DNA of 49,752 bases from Streptomyces bambusae. GTDB lineage: Bacteria > Actinomycetota > Actinomycetes > Streptomycetales > Streptomycetaceae. The number at the start of each line of letters is the position of its first letter. Position 1 is the stretch's first letter. This document shows positions 16,530 through 24,115 of this stretch, piece by piece. A program made the translations under genes and the position numbers. The notes beneath the pieces are model-generated. The model did no database searches and had not been told where the DNA came from. It saw nothing but the letters and a program-made list of their open reading frames with translations. The stretch lies in assembly GCF_019400985.1 (NCBI RefSeq), contig NZ_WTFF01000015.1, forward strand, positions 1 through 49,752. The letters run 5' to 3'.

Positions 16530-17510
16530 GTGAGCAGGCTCCAGGTGGTCAGCGGCAAGGGCGGAACCGGGAAGACCACGGTCGCCGCGGCACTCGCGCT
16601 GGCCCTCGCGCGCGAGGGTCGGCGGACGCTTCTGGTGGAGGTCGAGGGCAGGCAGGGCATCGCGCAGCTCTTCGGTACGGAGGCGCTCCCCTACGAGGAG
16701 CGCAAGATCGCCGTCGCTCCGGGCGGCGGCGAGGTCTTCGCCCTCGCGATCGACGCGGAACGGGCGTTGCTGGACTACCTCCAGATGTTCTACAAGCTCG
16801 GTTCGGCCGGCCGGGCGCTCAAGAAGCTCGGCGCCATCGACTTCGCGACGACCATCGCGCCCGGGCTGCGGGACGTCCTGCTGACCGGCAAGGCGTGCGA
16901 GGCGGTGCGGCGCAAGGACAAGGCCGGCCGGTTCGTGTACGACCACGTGGTGATGGACGCGCCGCCGACCGGGCGGATCACCCGGTTCCTGAACGTGAAC
17001 GACGAGGTGGCGGGGCTGGCCCGGTTCGGGCCGATCCACAACCAGGCGCAGGCCGTCATGAGCGTCCTGAAGTCCCCGCAGACCGCCGTCCACCTGGTGA
17101 CGCTGCTGGAGGAGATGCCGGTCCAGGAGACCGCCGACGGCATCGAGGAACTGGTGGCGGCCGGGCTTCCGGTGGGCCGGGTCGTGGTGAACATGGTCCG
17201 CCCGCACCACCTGGACGAGGAGGCGCTGCGGGCCGCGGCCGGCGAGCGGCGCGCCGAGGTGGCCCGGGCGCTGTCCCGCGCGGGCCTGGGCGGGGCGCGC
17301 CGCGGCGGGCTGGCGGAGCGGCTGGTGGAGCCGCTGCTGACGCAGGCCGCCGAGCACGCCGGCCGGGTGGAGCTGGAGCGCGAGCAGCGCGGCGTACTGG
17401 AGGGCCTCGGGCTGCCGACGTACGAACTGCCGCTGCTCGGGGCGGGCATGGACCTGGCGGGGCTGTACGAACTGGCGACGGAGCTGCGGAAGCAGGGCGA
17501 CGAGGAATGA
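16530..17510 (+). CDS. ArsA-family ATPase (first of pair)
   Basis: A 326-residue ATPase with the deviant Walker A SGKGGTGKTT (8-17), including the signature lysine, and the DAPPTGRITRF switch region. It belongs to the ArsA/Get3 fold, but neither an ArsB pump nor arsenic metalloregulator is nearby. With the next gene it forms the pair equivalent to mycobacterial Rv3679-Rv3680, thought to act as a heteromeric ATPase in envelope or metabolite stress rather than arsenite export. The start at GTG (VSRLQVVSGKGG) puts the P-loop at the N-terminus as usual; the longer ATG 16491 frame reads through the promoter. Confidence 0.9.
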   Translation: MSRLQVVSGKGGTGKTTVAAALALALAREGRRTLLVEVEGRQGIAQLFGTEALPYEERKIAVAPGGGEVFALAIDAERALLDYLQMFYKLGSAGRALKKLGAIDFATTIAPGLRDVLLTGKACEAVRRKDKAGRFVYDHVVMDAPPTGRITRFLNVNDEVAGLARFGPIHNQAQAVMSVLKSPQTAVHLVTLLEEMPVQETADGIEELVAAGLPVGRVVVNMVRPHHLDEEALRAAAGERRAEVARALSRAGLGGARRGGLAERLVEPLLTQAAEHAGRVELEREQRGVLEGLGLPTYELPLLGAGMDLAGLYELATELRKQGDEE

Positions 17511-17613
17511 CGGCGGGAACGGCGGAAACGGCGGAAACGGCGGGAGCGACCGGAAGGGCGGCCGGAGGCGTGGTCGGAGGGATGGTCGGAAGGGTGGCCG
17601 GAGGGATGACCAG

Positions 17614-18987
17614 GTGACCGCCGGAGTGTCGGCCGGGATGACGGTGTCGGCCGGGATGACCGAGAGCACGGCCGCCCCCGCCATGGACACCCCGCCGAGG
17701 CTGGCGGTGGACGCGCTGCTGGACGATCCGGGGACCCGGATCATCGTGTGCTGCGGGGCGGGCGGGGTCGGCAAGACGACCACGGCGGCGGCCCTGGGCG
17801 TACGGGCGGCCGAGCGGGGGCGCAAGGTGGTCGTGCTGACCATCGACCCGGCGCGGCGGCTGGCCCAGTCGCTGGGCATCGACTCCCTGGACAACACCCC
17901 CCGCCAGGTGGCGGGCGTGGCGGGCGGCGGGGAACTGCACGCCATGATGCTCGACATGAAGCGGACCTTCGACGAGATCGTCGAGGCGCACGCGGACGCC
18001 GAGCGGGCCCGGGCGATCCTGGACAACCCCTTCTACCAGTCGCTGTCCGCCGGGTTCGCGGGTACGCAGGAGTACATGGCGATGGAGAAGCTCGGGCAGC
18101 TGCGCGCCCGGGACGACTGGGACCTGATCGTCGTGGACACCCCGCCGAGCCGGTCGGCGCTGGACTTCCTGGACGCGCCGACGCGGCTGGGGTCCTTCCT
18201 GGACGGGAAGTTCATCCGGGTGCTGATGGCTCCGGCGAAGGTGGGCGGCCGGGCGGGGATGAAGTTCCTGAACGTCGGCATGTCGATGATGACGGGCACG
18301 CTCAGCAAGCTGATGGGGGCCTCACTGCTGAAGGACGTGCAGACGTTCGTGGCCGCGATGGACACCATGTTCGGCGGCTTCCGCACGCGCGCGGACGCGA
18401 CGTACCGGCTGCTCCAGGCCCCGGGTACGGCCTTCCTGGTGGTCGCGGCGCCCGAGGCGGACGCGCTGCGCGAGGCGGCGTACTTCGTGGAGCGGCTCGC
18501 GGCGGACCGGATGCCGCTCGCCGGGCTGGTGCTCAACCGGGTGCACGGCAGCGGCGCCGACCAGCTGTCCGCGGAGCGGGCGCTCGCCGCCGCAGAGAAT
18601 CTTGAAGAGGGCGGCATTGTCGATCAGGAGTCCGGGAAAGCTGGACTTCGTGACTCCGACGCGGCCACTCCCCCGCTCGCGGAGGAGCCCACACGCGCAG
18701 ACGAAAACGCGACCGTGACTGCGACCGCGACCGTGACCGTGACCGAGCCCGACGAGGGCGCGACCGACGAGGGCGTGACCGACGGCATCACGGCCGACGA
18801 GATCACCGCCGGCCTGCTGCGCCTGCACGCCGAGCGCATGCAGGTGATCGCGCGCGAACAGCGCAACCGCGATCGCTTCACCTCACTGCACCCCGAGGTG
18901 GCGGTGGCCGAGGTGGCGGCCCTGCCCGGCGATGTGCACGACCTCGCCGGGCTGCGGGCCATCGGGGTCCGGCTCGCCACGGGGTGA
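17614..18987 (+). CDS. ArsA-family ATPase (second of pair)
   Basis: A 457-residue partner ATPase with Walker A CGAGGVGKTT (47-56) and DTPPSRSALDFLDAP as switch region. Ala replaces the signature lysine found in the first copy, so the two are not equivalent, consistent with a heterodimer. A repeat-derived insertion (TVTATATVTVTEPDEGATDEGVTDG, split here by position 370-395) precedes the last ~70 residues. The start is uncertain: GTG 17614 and several ATGs in repeated SAGMT units are possible; the 103-base gap from the previous gene is repeats of GGAAACGGC and GGCCGGAGG. Confidence 0.88.
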   Translation: MTAGVSAGMTVSAGMTESTAAPAMDTPPRLAVDALLDDPGTRIIVCCGAGGVGKTTTAAALGVRAAERGRKVVVLTIDPARRLAQSLGIDSLDNTPRQVAGVAGGGELHAMMLDMKRTFDEIVEAHADAERARAILDNPFYQSLSAGFAGTQEYMAMEKLGQLRARDDWDLIVVDTPPSRSALDFLDAPTRLGSFLDGKFIRVLMAPAKVGGRAGMKFLNVGMSMMTGTLSKLMGASLLKDVQTFVAAMDTMFGGFRTRADATYRLLQAPGTAFLVVAAPEADALREAAYFVERLAADRMPLAGLVLNRVHGSGADQLSAERALAAAENLEEGGIVDQESGKAGLRDSDAATPPLAEEPTRADENATVTATATVTVTEPDEGATDEGVTDGITADEITAGLLRLHAERMQVIAREQRNRDRFTSLHPEVAVAEVAALPGDVHDLAGLRAIGVRLATG

Positions 18988-18995
18988 CGTACGTC

Positions 18996-19145
18996 GGACG
19001 TGTGCGTGCGCCCTCGGGACGTGTGCGTGCGTCCTCGGGACGTGTGCGTGCGTCCTCGGGACGTCCTGCTACGTCCGCCCGTCCATCCGCCTGCTACGTC
19101 CGCCCGTCCGTCCGCTGCTACGTCCGCGTGTTCGTCCGCCGCCGC
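18996..19145. repeat. Two tandem-repeat families between arsA-like gene and wblA
   Basis: Three units of 21 bp (GGACGTGTGCGTGCGTCCTC plus G; 18996, 19017, 19038) are followed by three degenerate ~22-25-bp units starting TGCTACGTCCGC. They lie between convergent stop codons. Confidence 0.85.
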
Positions 19146-19147
19146 CC

Positions 19148-19498
19148 TTACCCGGCGGCCGCGTACGTCTCGTACGGAACGTCAACTTCCGCGTCGACGT
19201 CCACGGTGAGGATGCCCGTACTGCGCTCGTACTCCGTGCGGGCGGTTTCGAGCAGCCGTCGCCACGAGGTGACGGTGGGGCGCCTGCGCAGCAGTGCGCG
19301 TCGCTCCCGCTCGGTCATTCCGCCCCATACTCCGAACTCGACGCGGTTGTCGAGCGCGTCGGCCAGGCATTCTGTCCGCACCGGACATCCGGTGCACACC
19401 GCCTTGGCCCTGTTCTGTGCCGCTCCTTGAACGAACAGTTCATCCGGATCGGTAGTGCGGCAGGCTGCCTGCGCACTCCAGTCGGTTACCCAGCCCAT
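19148..19498 (-). CDS. wblA: WhiB-family regulator WblA
   Basis: Iron-sulfur WhiB-like transcription factor, a pleiotropic developmental and antibiotic regulator in Streptomyces, orthologous by context to mycobacterial WhiB4. Cluster ligands are Cys13, Cys35, Cys38 and Cys44 (C-x21-C-x2-C-x5-C), followed by the turn FGVWGGMTERERR and a basic DNA-binding segment (ALLRRRP). The start is set at MGWVTDW (116 residues), with GGGAGAGGA about 11 bases upstream; a longer ATG at 19555 adds 19 atypical residues. The 5' side faces the PBP gene through a ~390-base divergent region. Confidence 0.92.
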   Translation of the reverse strand: MGWVTDWSAQAACRTTDPDELFVQGAAQNRAKAVCTGCPVRTECLADALDNRVEFGVWGGMTERERRALLRRRPTVTSWRRLLETARTEYERSTGILTVDVDAEVDVPYETYAAAG

Positions 19499-19884
19499 CC
19501 CGGCGCCGTCCTCTCCCGAATCGAGGCTCCCCCACGGCGGTAGCGGCATATTCACCGCTGCCAGTTGAGGACGTTACGGAAGGGAGGCAGAGTGCAACAC
19601 CCCCGACGGGCCCAATCTTGAATGGTCCGAACGGACTATGGGTAAGCGGCAGATCACCCGACGGAGTGATCCGGCGACATGCCCGACCATTCCGGCAATT
19701 CGGGTGGAATCGCCGCTAGGCCGACAGCGGGGGCGACGAGATTCGGACATGAGTCCACCCCATTCGGGAAGGGTGAAAATCAAGCCGAGGGGTTGATGTC
19801 GCACCTCACTGCTGTGACAGTTGGCAGCAGCTTAGGCCAAGGCATATACGTGTGTCCGGCGAATGAGAACGTAGGCTGCCCTCC
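19499..19884. other. Divergent promoter region wblA / PBP
   Basis: No gene seen. It contains the inverted repeat GATCAC-N8-GTGATC (19652-19671), the short palindrome GTCCGAACGGAC (19625-19636) and, at its right end, the leaderless box of the PBP gene. Long regulatory regions are expected for wblA, but I cannot assign the operators; the TCACC...AGTGA order is opposite to a BldD box. Confidence 0.6.
19872..19877 (+). promoter_or_regulatory. Leaderless -10 box of the PBP gene
   Basis: TAGGCT, 7 bases before ATG 19885, no Shine-Dalgarno. Confidence 0.5.
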
Positions 19885-22185
19885 ATGGGAAAGAAGCGCT
19901 CGGGCGGAGGGCTCTCGGCGAGCCAGCAGGCCGCCAAGTTCCTCGGGGTGTCCGTCCTCTCCGGGGTCGTCCTCGCCGGCATCGCCATCCCCGCTGCGGG
20001 CGCCTTCGGCCTGGCAGCCAAGGGAACCGTCGAGGGATTCGACGAGATCCCGGCCAATCTCAAGACCCCGCCGCTGAGCCAGCGCACCACGATCCTGGAC
20101 GCCGAGGGTGGCTTGATCGCCACCGTCTATTCGCGGGACCGGCAGGTGGTCCCGCTGACCGCCATCTCTCCCTACATGCAGAAGGCGATCGTCGCGATCG
20201 AGGACTCGCGCTTCTACGAGCACGGCGCCGTCGACCTCAAGGGCATCCTGCGCGCGGTCAACCGCAACGCGCAGGAGGGCAGCGCCGCGCAGGGCGCCTC
20301 CACCCTCACCCAGCAGTACGTCAAGAACGTCTTCGTCGAGGAGGCGGGCGACGACGAGAGCAAGGTGCGCGAGGCGCAGGAGAAGAGCCTGGGGCGCAAG
20401 ATCCGCGAGCTGAAGTACTCGATCCAGGTCGAGGAGGAACTCGGGAAGAAGAAGATCCTCGAGAACTACCTCAACATCACCTACTTCGGCCAGCAGGCGT
20501 ACGGCATCGAGTCCGCCTCCATGCGCTACTTCAGCAAGCCCGCCAAGGACCTGAGCCTGGAGGAGGCCGCGCTGCTGGCCGGCGTCGTGCAGTCGCCGAG
20601 CCGGTACGACCCGGTCAACGACTCCGCCGAGGCCATGAAGCGGCGCAACACCGTGCTCCAGCGGATGGCCGACGTCCGGGACATCTCGCAGGCCGAGGCC
20701 GACGAGGCGAAGAAGCGGCCGATCCAGCTCAAGGTCACCCGCCCCAAGAACGGCTGCATCACCGCCGTGAAGGGCGCCGGCTTCTTCTGCGACTACGTGC
20801 GCGCCACGTTCCTGTCCGACCCGGTCTTCGGCAAGACCCGCGAGGAGCGGGCCAAGCTGTGGAACCAGGGCGGACTGACGATCCGTACCACCCTGGACCC
20901 GCAGGCCCAGGACTCGGTCAACGAGTCGATCAAGGACCACGTCGACCAGGAGGACAAGGTCGCCACCGCCGTGACCCTCGTCCAGCCGGGCACCGGCAAG
21001 GTCCTGGGCATGGGCCAGTCCAAGCCGTACGGCTTCGGCAAGAACGAGACCCAGATCAACTACTCGGTCGACAAGCGGATGGGCGGCTCGAACTACGGCT
21101 TCCCGACCGGCTCGACCTTCAAGCCGTTCGTGGCGGCCGCCGCGATCGAGCGGGGCATCCCGCCGACGAAGGCGTACCTGTCGCCGTACGAGATGGACTA
21201 CCCGAGCCCGGTGCAGACCTGCAACGGCACCTGGGTCAACAGCAGCAGGGAACGCGTCGAGAACGAGAAGGCCTCCGAGGTCGGCCCGTACGCCATGAAG
21301 GACGCCATGGCGATGTCGGTCAACACCTACTTCGTGGAGATGATCTCCGAGGTCGGCCTGTGCCCGCTGACCCAGCTCACCACCAAGCTCGGCGTCATCC
21401 CGGCCGACGGCACCAAGCTCAAGGAGGTGCCCTCCATCGCGCTGGGCAGCGAGGGCATGTCGCCGCTGACCATGGCCAACGCGTACGCGACGTTCGCCAA
21501 CCGGGGCACGTACTGCACGCCGGTCGCCATCGAGTCGATCACCGACGCGCACGGCAAGGCGATGCAGGTGCCGAAGTCGAAGTGCGAGCGGGTGCTGTCG
21601 GAGAAGACCGCCGACACCATCAACACGCTGCTGCTCGGCGTGATCGACTCCGGTACGGGTGCCCAGGCGGGGCTCACCGACCGGCAGAGCGCGGGCAAGA
21701 CGGGTACGACGGACGAGCGCTACAACGCCTGGTTCGTCGGCTACACGCCGAACATCTCGGGCGCGACCTGGGTCGGCTCGGGCGGCACCCGGCAGGTGTC
21801 GATGGAGAACATCACGATCGGCGGCCAGTACTACGCCGAGGTCTGCGGCGGCTGCCTGCCCGGCCCGATCTGGAAGCAGGCGGTCACCGGGGCCCTGGCC
21901 GGCGAAGAGGTGCTGCCCTTCCAGACCGTCTTCATCCCGGACGGCGGCGCCCCCGTGGGCGGCAGCCGCCCCGGCCAGTCCCCGACCCGGCCCAACCGCC
22001 CGGGCAAGCCGAACAAGCCGGGCGACAACAAGCCCGGCGGCGTGACCGGCGGCACCCTGACCGGTGGCGGCGGCACGACCACGGGCGGCGGGACCACGAC
22101 CCCGTTCCCGGGGATCACCCTCGGCCCGGGCGGCGTGATCGGCGGCCCGAGGGACGGCAACACCGACGGGGGCGGCCGGCCGTAG
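19885..22185 (+). CDS. Class A penicillin-binding protein (PonA2-like)
   Basis: Bifunctional peptidoglycan synthase of 766 residues: cytoplasmic tail, one membrane anchor (about 18-42), a GT51 glycosyltransferase domain with Glu106 in EDSRFYEHG, and a transpeptidase domain with Ser410-x-x-Lys413 (STFK), Ser478-Val-Asn480 and Lys605-Thr-Gly. The last ~80 residues are a Pro/Gly/Thr-rich tail (GKPNKPGDNKPGG, then GGGTTT repeats) without a PASTA domain, unlike mycobacterial PonA2. It sits next to wblA as ponA2 does next to whiB4. Followed by a terminator. Confidence 0.95.
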   Translation: MGKKRSGGGLSASQQAAKFLGVSVLSGVVLAGIAIPAAGAFGLAAKGTVEGFDEIPANLKTPPLSQRTTILDAEGGLIATVYSRDRQVVPLTAISPYMQKAIVAIEDSRFYEHGAVDLKGILRAVNRNAQEGSAAQGASTLTQQYVKNVFVEEAGDDESKVREAQEKSLGRKIRELKYSIQVEEELGKKKILENYLNITYFGQQAYGIESASMRYFSKPAKDLSLEEAALLAGVVQSPSRYDPVNDSAEAMKRRNTVLQRMADVRDISQAEADEAKKRPIQLKVTRPKNGCITAVKGAGFFCDYVRATFLSDPVFGKTREERAKLWNQGGLTIRTTLDPQAQDSVNESIKDHVDQEDKVATAVTLVQPGTGKVLGMGQSKPYGFGKNETQINYSVDKRMGGSNYGFPTGSTFKPFVAAAAIERGIPPTKAYLSPYEMDYPSPVQTCNGTWVNSSRERVENEKASEVGPYAMKDAMAMSVNTYFVEMISEVGLCPLTQLTTKLGVIPADGTKLKEVPSIALGSEGMSPLTMANAYATFANRGTYCTPVAIESITDAHGKAMQVPKSKCERVLSEKTADTINTLLLGVIDSGTGAQAGLTDRQSAGKTGTTDERYNAWFVGYTPNISGATWVGSGGTRQVSMENITIGGQYYAEVCGGCLPGPIWKQAVTGALAGEEVLPFQTVFIPDGGAPVGGSRPGQSPTRPNRPGKPNKPGDNKPGGVTGGTLTGGGGTTTGGGTTTPFPGITLGPGGVIGGPRDGNTDGGGRP

Positions 22186-22227
22186 CGAGGCGGCGGTCGC
22201 TGAGCCGTAACGGACACGCGGACACAG

Positions 22228-22267
22228 CGAGGCCCCCTGTCGGGATTCTTCCCGGCAGGGGGCCTCG
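22228..22267 (+). terminator. Terminator after the PBP gene
   Basis: Stem of 17 bp with one G-T pair, built on CGAGGCCCCCTG, and loop ATTCTT. Degenerate repeats of ACGACAGGAGCTGCTCG (22270-22400) follow, merging into the 3' end of the next gene. Confidence 0.85.
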
Positions 22268-22398
22268 GCGTGCGGCTGCCGCTACAGCTGCTACGACACG
22301 AGCTGCTCGCTGACGACAGGAGCGGCTCGCTTACGGCAGGTGCTGCTCGCGGCTTGTTCGCGAGCAGGAGCTGCTGGACGACGAAGGTGGCGGCTGCG

Positions 22399-22860
22399 CT
22401 ACGACAGGTGCTGCTTGACGACGGCGGCGACGCGGCCGCCCTCCGCCAGCCCGGCCACCTTCGGGTTCACGATCTTCATGACGGCGCCCATCGCGCGCGG
22501 CCCCTCGGCCCCGGCCGCCTTCGCCTCCTCGACGGCCTGCGCCACGATCGCGGCGAGCTCCTCGTCGCTGAGCTGCTTGGGCAGGTAGACGGCGAGGATC
22601 TCGCCCTCCGCGTTCTCCCGCTCCGCCTGCTCGGGACGGCCGCCCTGGGCGAACGCGTCGGCGGCCTCGCGGCGCTTCTTCGCCTCCTTGGCGATCACCT
22701 TGAGGACTTCCTCGTCGGTGAGCTCGCGCGCAACCTTGCCCGCGACCTCCTCCTTGGTGATGGCGGAGAGGGTCAGCCGGAGGGTGGACGAGCGCAGCTC
22801 GTCGCGCGCCTTGATGGCGGTGGTGAGGTCTTCCTGGAGCTTGGCCTTGAGCGTGGTCAT
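22399..22860 (-). CDS. GatB/YqeY domain-containing protein
   Basis: A 153-residue YqeY-family helical protein related to the tRNA-binding tail domain of GatB. Family features are the N-terminal KAKLQEDLTTAIKARDELRSSTLRLTLSAI region and the C-terminal GAVMKIVNPKVAGLAEGGRVAAVVKQ. It is often assumed to bind tRNA, function unproven. Start ATG 22860 (MTTLKAK) is chosen over the longer frame to 22929, which overlaps the divergent gene. Near the start a CAGACT hexamer 6 bases upstream may be a leaderless -10 with a T-to-C change. Confidence 0.9.
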   Translation of the reverse strand: MTTLKAKLQEDLTTAIKARDELRSSTLRLTLSAITKEEVAGKVARELTDEEVLKVIAKEAKKRREAADAFAQGGRPEQAERENAEGEILAVYLPKQLSDEELAAIVAQAVEEAKAAGAEGPRAMGAVMKIVNPKVAGLAEGGRVAAVVKQHLS

Positions 22861-22927
22861 GCCTTGAGTCTGCCAGGTGGGGCCCGGGTGCCGCCCACTC
22901 GTTTTCACCGTCTGCGACCATGTGTCC

Positions 22928-23866
22928 ATGCGCGCGCGTTACGGAATCCCGCTCAAGGTCACTGCTGGACTCGCGGCGGTGGGGGCCGCAGGAGTGGCCT
23001 ACGCCGCCGGCTTCGAGGCACGGTCCTTCCGGCTCCGCCGGGTCACCGTTCCCGTCCTCCCGCGCGGCATGCGCCCCCTGCGCGTCCTGCAGGTCTCGGA
23101 CATCCACATGGTCAGCGGGCAGCACAAGAAGCGCGCCTGGCTCCAGTCGCTGGCCGGGCTGCGCCCCGACTTCGTCGTCAACACCGGCGACAACCTCTCC
23201 GACACGCAGGGCGTGCCCGAGCTGCTGGACGCGCTGGGCCCGCTGATGTCGTTCCCCGGCGTGTACGTCTTCGGCTCCAACGACTACTACGGGCCCCGGC
23301 TGCGCAACCCCGCCCGCTACCTGCTGGAGAAGGTCCAGGGCCGGCACGGCCTGAACGGGAACCCGCCGGTGGTCGGCGCCGTGCACAACCCGTGGGAGGA
23401 CATCCGGGACGCCTTCGACGCGGCCGGCTGGGTGAACCTGACGAACACCCGCGGCCGGCTGAAGCTGCCCGACCTGGACCTCGCCTTCACGGGCCTGGAC
23501 GACCCGCACATCAAGCGGGACCGCTACGAGCGGGTGGCGGGCGGCCCCGAGGCGGACGCGGACTTCTCCATGGCGATCGTGCACGCCCCGTACCTGCGGG
23601 TCCTGGAGTCCTTCACCGCCGACCGCTACCCCCTGATCCTGGCCGGCCACACCCACGGCGGCCAGCTGTGCATCCCCTTCTACGGGGCCCTGGTCACCAA
23701 CTGCGACCTGGACACCGACCGGGTCAAGGGCCTGTCGACGCACGAGGCGAACGGCAACCGGGCGTACCTCCACGTCTCGGCCGGCTGCGGCACCAACCGC
23801 TACACCCCGGTCCGCTTCGCCTGCCCCCCGGAGGCCACACTGCTCACGCTGACCCCGCGGACGTGA
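22928..23866 (+). CDS. Metallophosphoesterase
   Basis: A 312-residue calcineurin-like phosphoesterase with one N-terminal hydrophobic segment (about 10-28), so probably membrane-anchored or exported. Metal-site motifs are Asp58-x-His60 (SDIH), Asp88 (TGDN), Asn119 (GSND, in place of the usual GNHD), His218 and His240-Thr-His242 (GHTHGG). It matches the gene following ponA2 in mycobacteria (Rv3683). The substrate may be a phospholipid or UDP-linked headgroup, but this is unknown. The longer frame from 22877 overlaps the divergent YqeY start and is not preferred. Confidence 0.92.
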   Translation: MRARYGIPLKVTAGLAAVGAAGVAYAAGFEARSFRLRRVTVPVLPRGMRPLRVLQVSDIHMVSGQHKKRAWLQSLAGLRPDFVVNTGDNLSDTQGVPELLDALGPLMSFPGVYVFGSNDYYGPRLRNPARYLLEKVQGRHGLNGNPPVVGAVHNPWEDIRDAFDAAGWVNLTNTRGRLKLPDLDLAFTGLDDPHIKRDRYERVAGGPEADADFSMAIVHAPYLRVLESFTADRYPLILAGHTHGGQLCIPFYGALVTNCDLDTDRVKGLSTHEANGNRAYLHVSAGCGTNRYTPVRFACPPEATLLTLTPRT

Positions 23867-23964
23867 TCGTTCCCCGCCCGACGAGAACCGGATTTCGTCC
23901 TGGGCCGACGGTCCGCTAAAGTAATCGATGTCGCCAGGGCAGCACAGACTGCAAGGGCGGCGAT

Positions 23965-24038
23965 CGGGGTGTAGCGCAGCTTGGCAGCGCGCTTCGTTCG
24001 GGACGAAGAGGTCGTGGGTTCAAATCCCGCCACCCCGA
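23965..24038 (+). tRNA. tRNA-Pro (anticodon CGG)
   Basis: Cloverleaf of 74 bases: acceptor CGGGGTG/CACCCCG, D arm GCGC...GCGC, anticodon stem CTTCG/CGAAG with loop TTCGGGA (anticodon CGG), T arm GTGGG TTCAAAT CCCGC, discriminator A. CCA is not encoded. Its 3' half is the attachment site of the island and is repeated at 30857 and 37065. Confidence 0.95.
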
Positions 24039-24039
24039 C
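23997..24039 (+). repeat. Attachment site copy 1 (attL, inside tRNA-Pro)
   Basis: 43-bp direct repeat running from TTCGGGACGAAG in the anticodon arm to CCACCCCGAC just past the tRNA. Identical copies at 30857-30899 and 37065-37107 bound two tandem elements. Confidence 0.95.
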
Positions 24040-24055
24040 TGTGTAGTAGCAGGTC

Positions 24056-24087
24056 AGAGCCAGTACCTCACGTGAGGTACTGGCTCT
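24056..24087. terminator. Hairpin after tRNA-Pro, left end of element A
   Basis: Perfect 32-bp palindrome with 16-bp arms (AGAGCCAGTACCTCAC and its complement) followed by T-rich sequence. Terminates the tRNA and, from the other side, the int operon. Begins 17 bases after the att core. Confidence 0.9.
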
Positions 24088-24095
24088 TCCTCGTT

Positions 24096-24112
24096 CTGCG
24101 TGTCTAACTGCG
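24096..24112. repeat. 17-bp end repeat of element A, left copy
   Basis: CTGCGTGTCTAACTGCG, identical and in direct orientation to 30738-30754. Both lie ~60-120 bases inside or beside att copies 1 and 2; not found next to copy 3. Confidence 0.8.
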
Positions 24113-24115
24113 TGA

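Noticed and set aside
16530..18987. Arsenite resistance operon
   Set aside because: ArsA-like pair is present but without ArsB, ArsC or ArsR; location matches a conserved non-arsenic locus.
19652..19671. BldD box upstream of wblA
   Set aside because: The half-sites are in the order TCACC...AGTGA, the reverse of the BldD consensus AGTGA...TCACC; kept only as an unassigned inverted repeat.
19780..21552. 590-codon minus-strand frame opposite the PBP gene
   Set aside because: Antisense shadow of a gene with all catalytic motifs.
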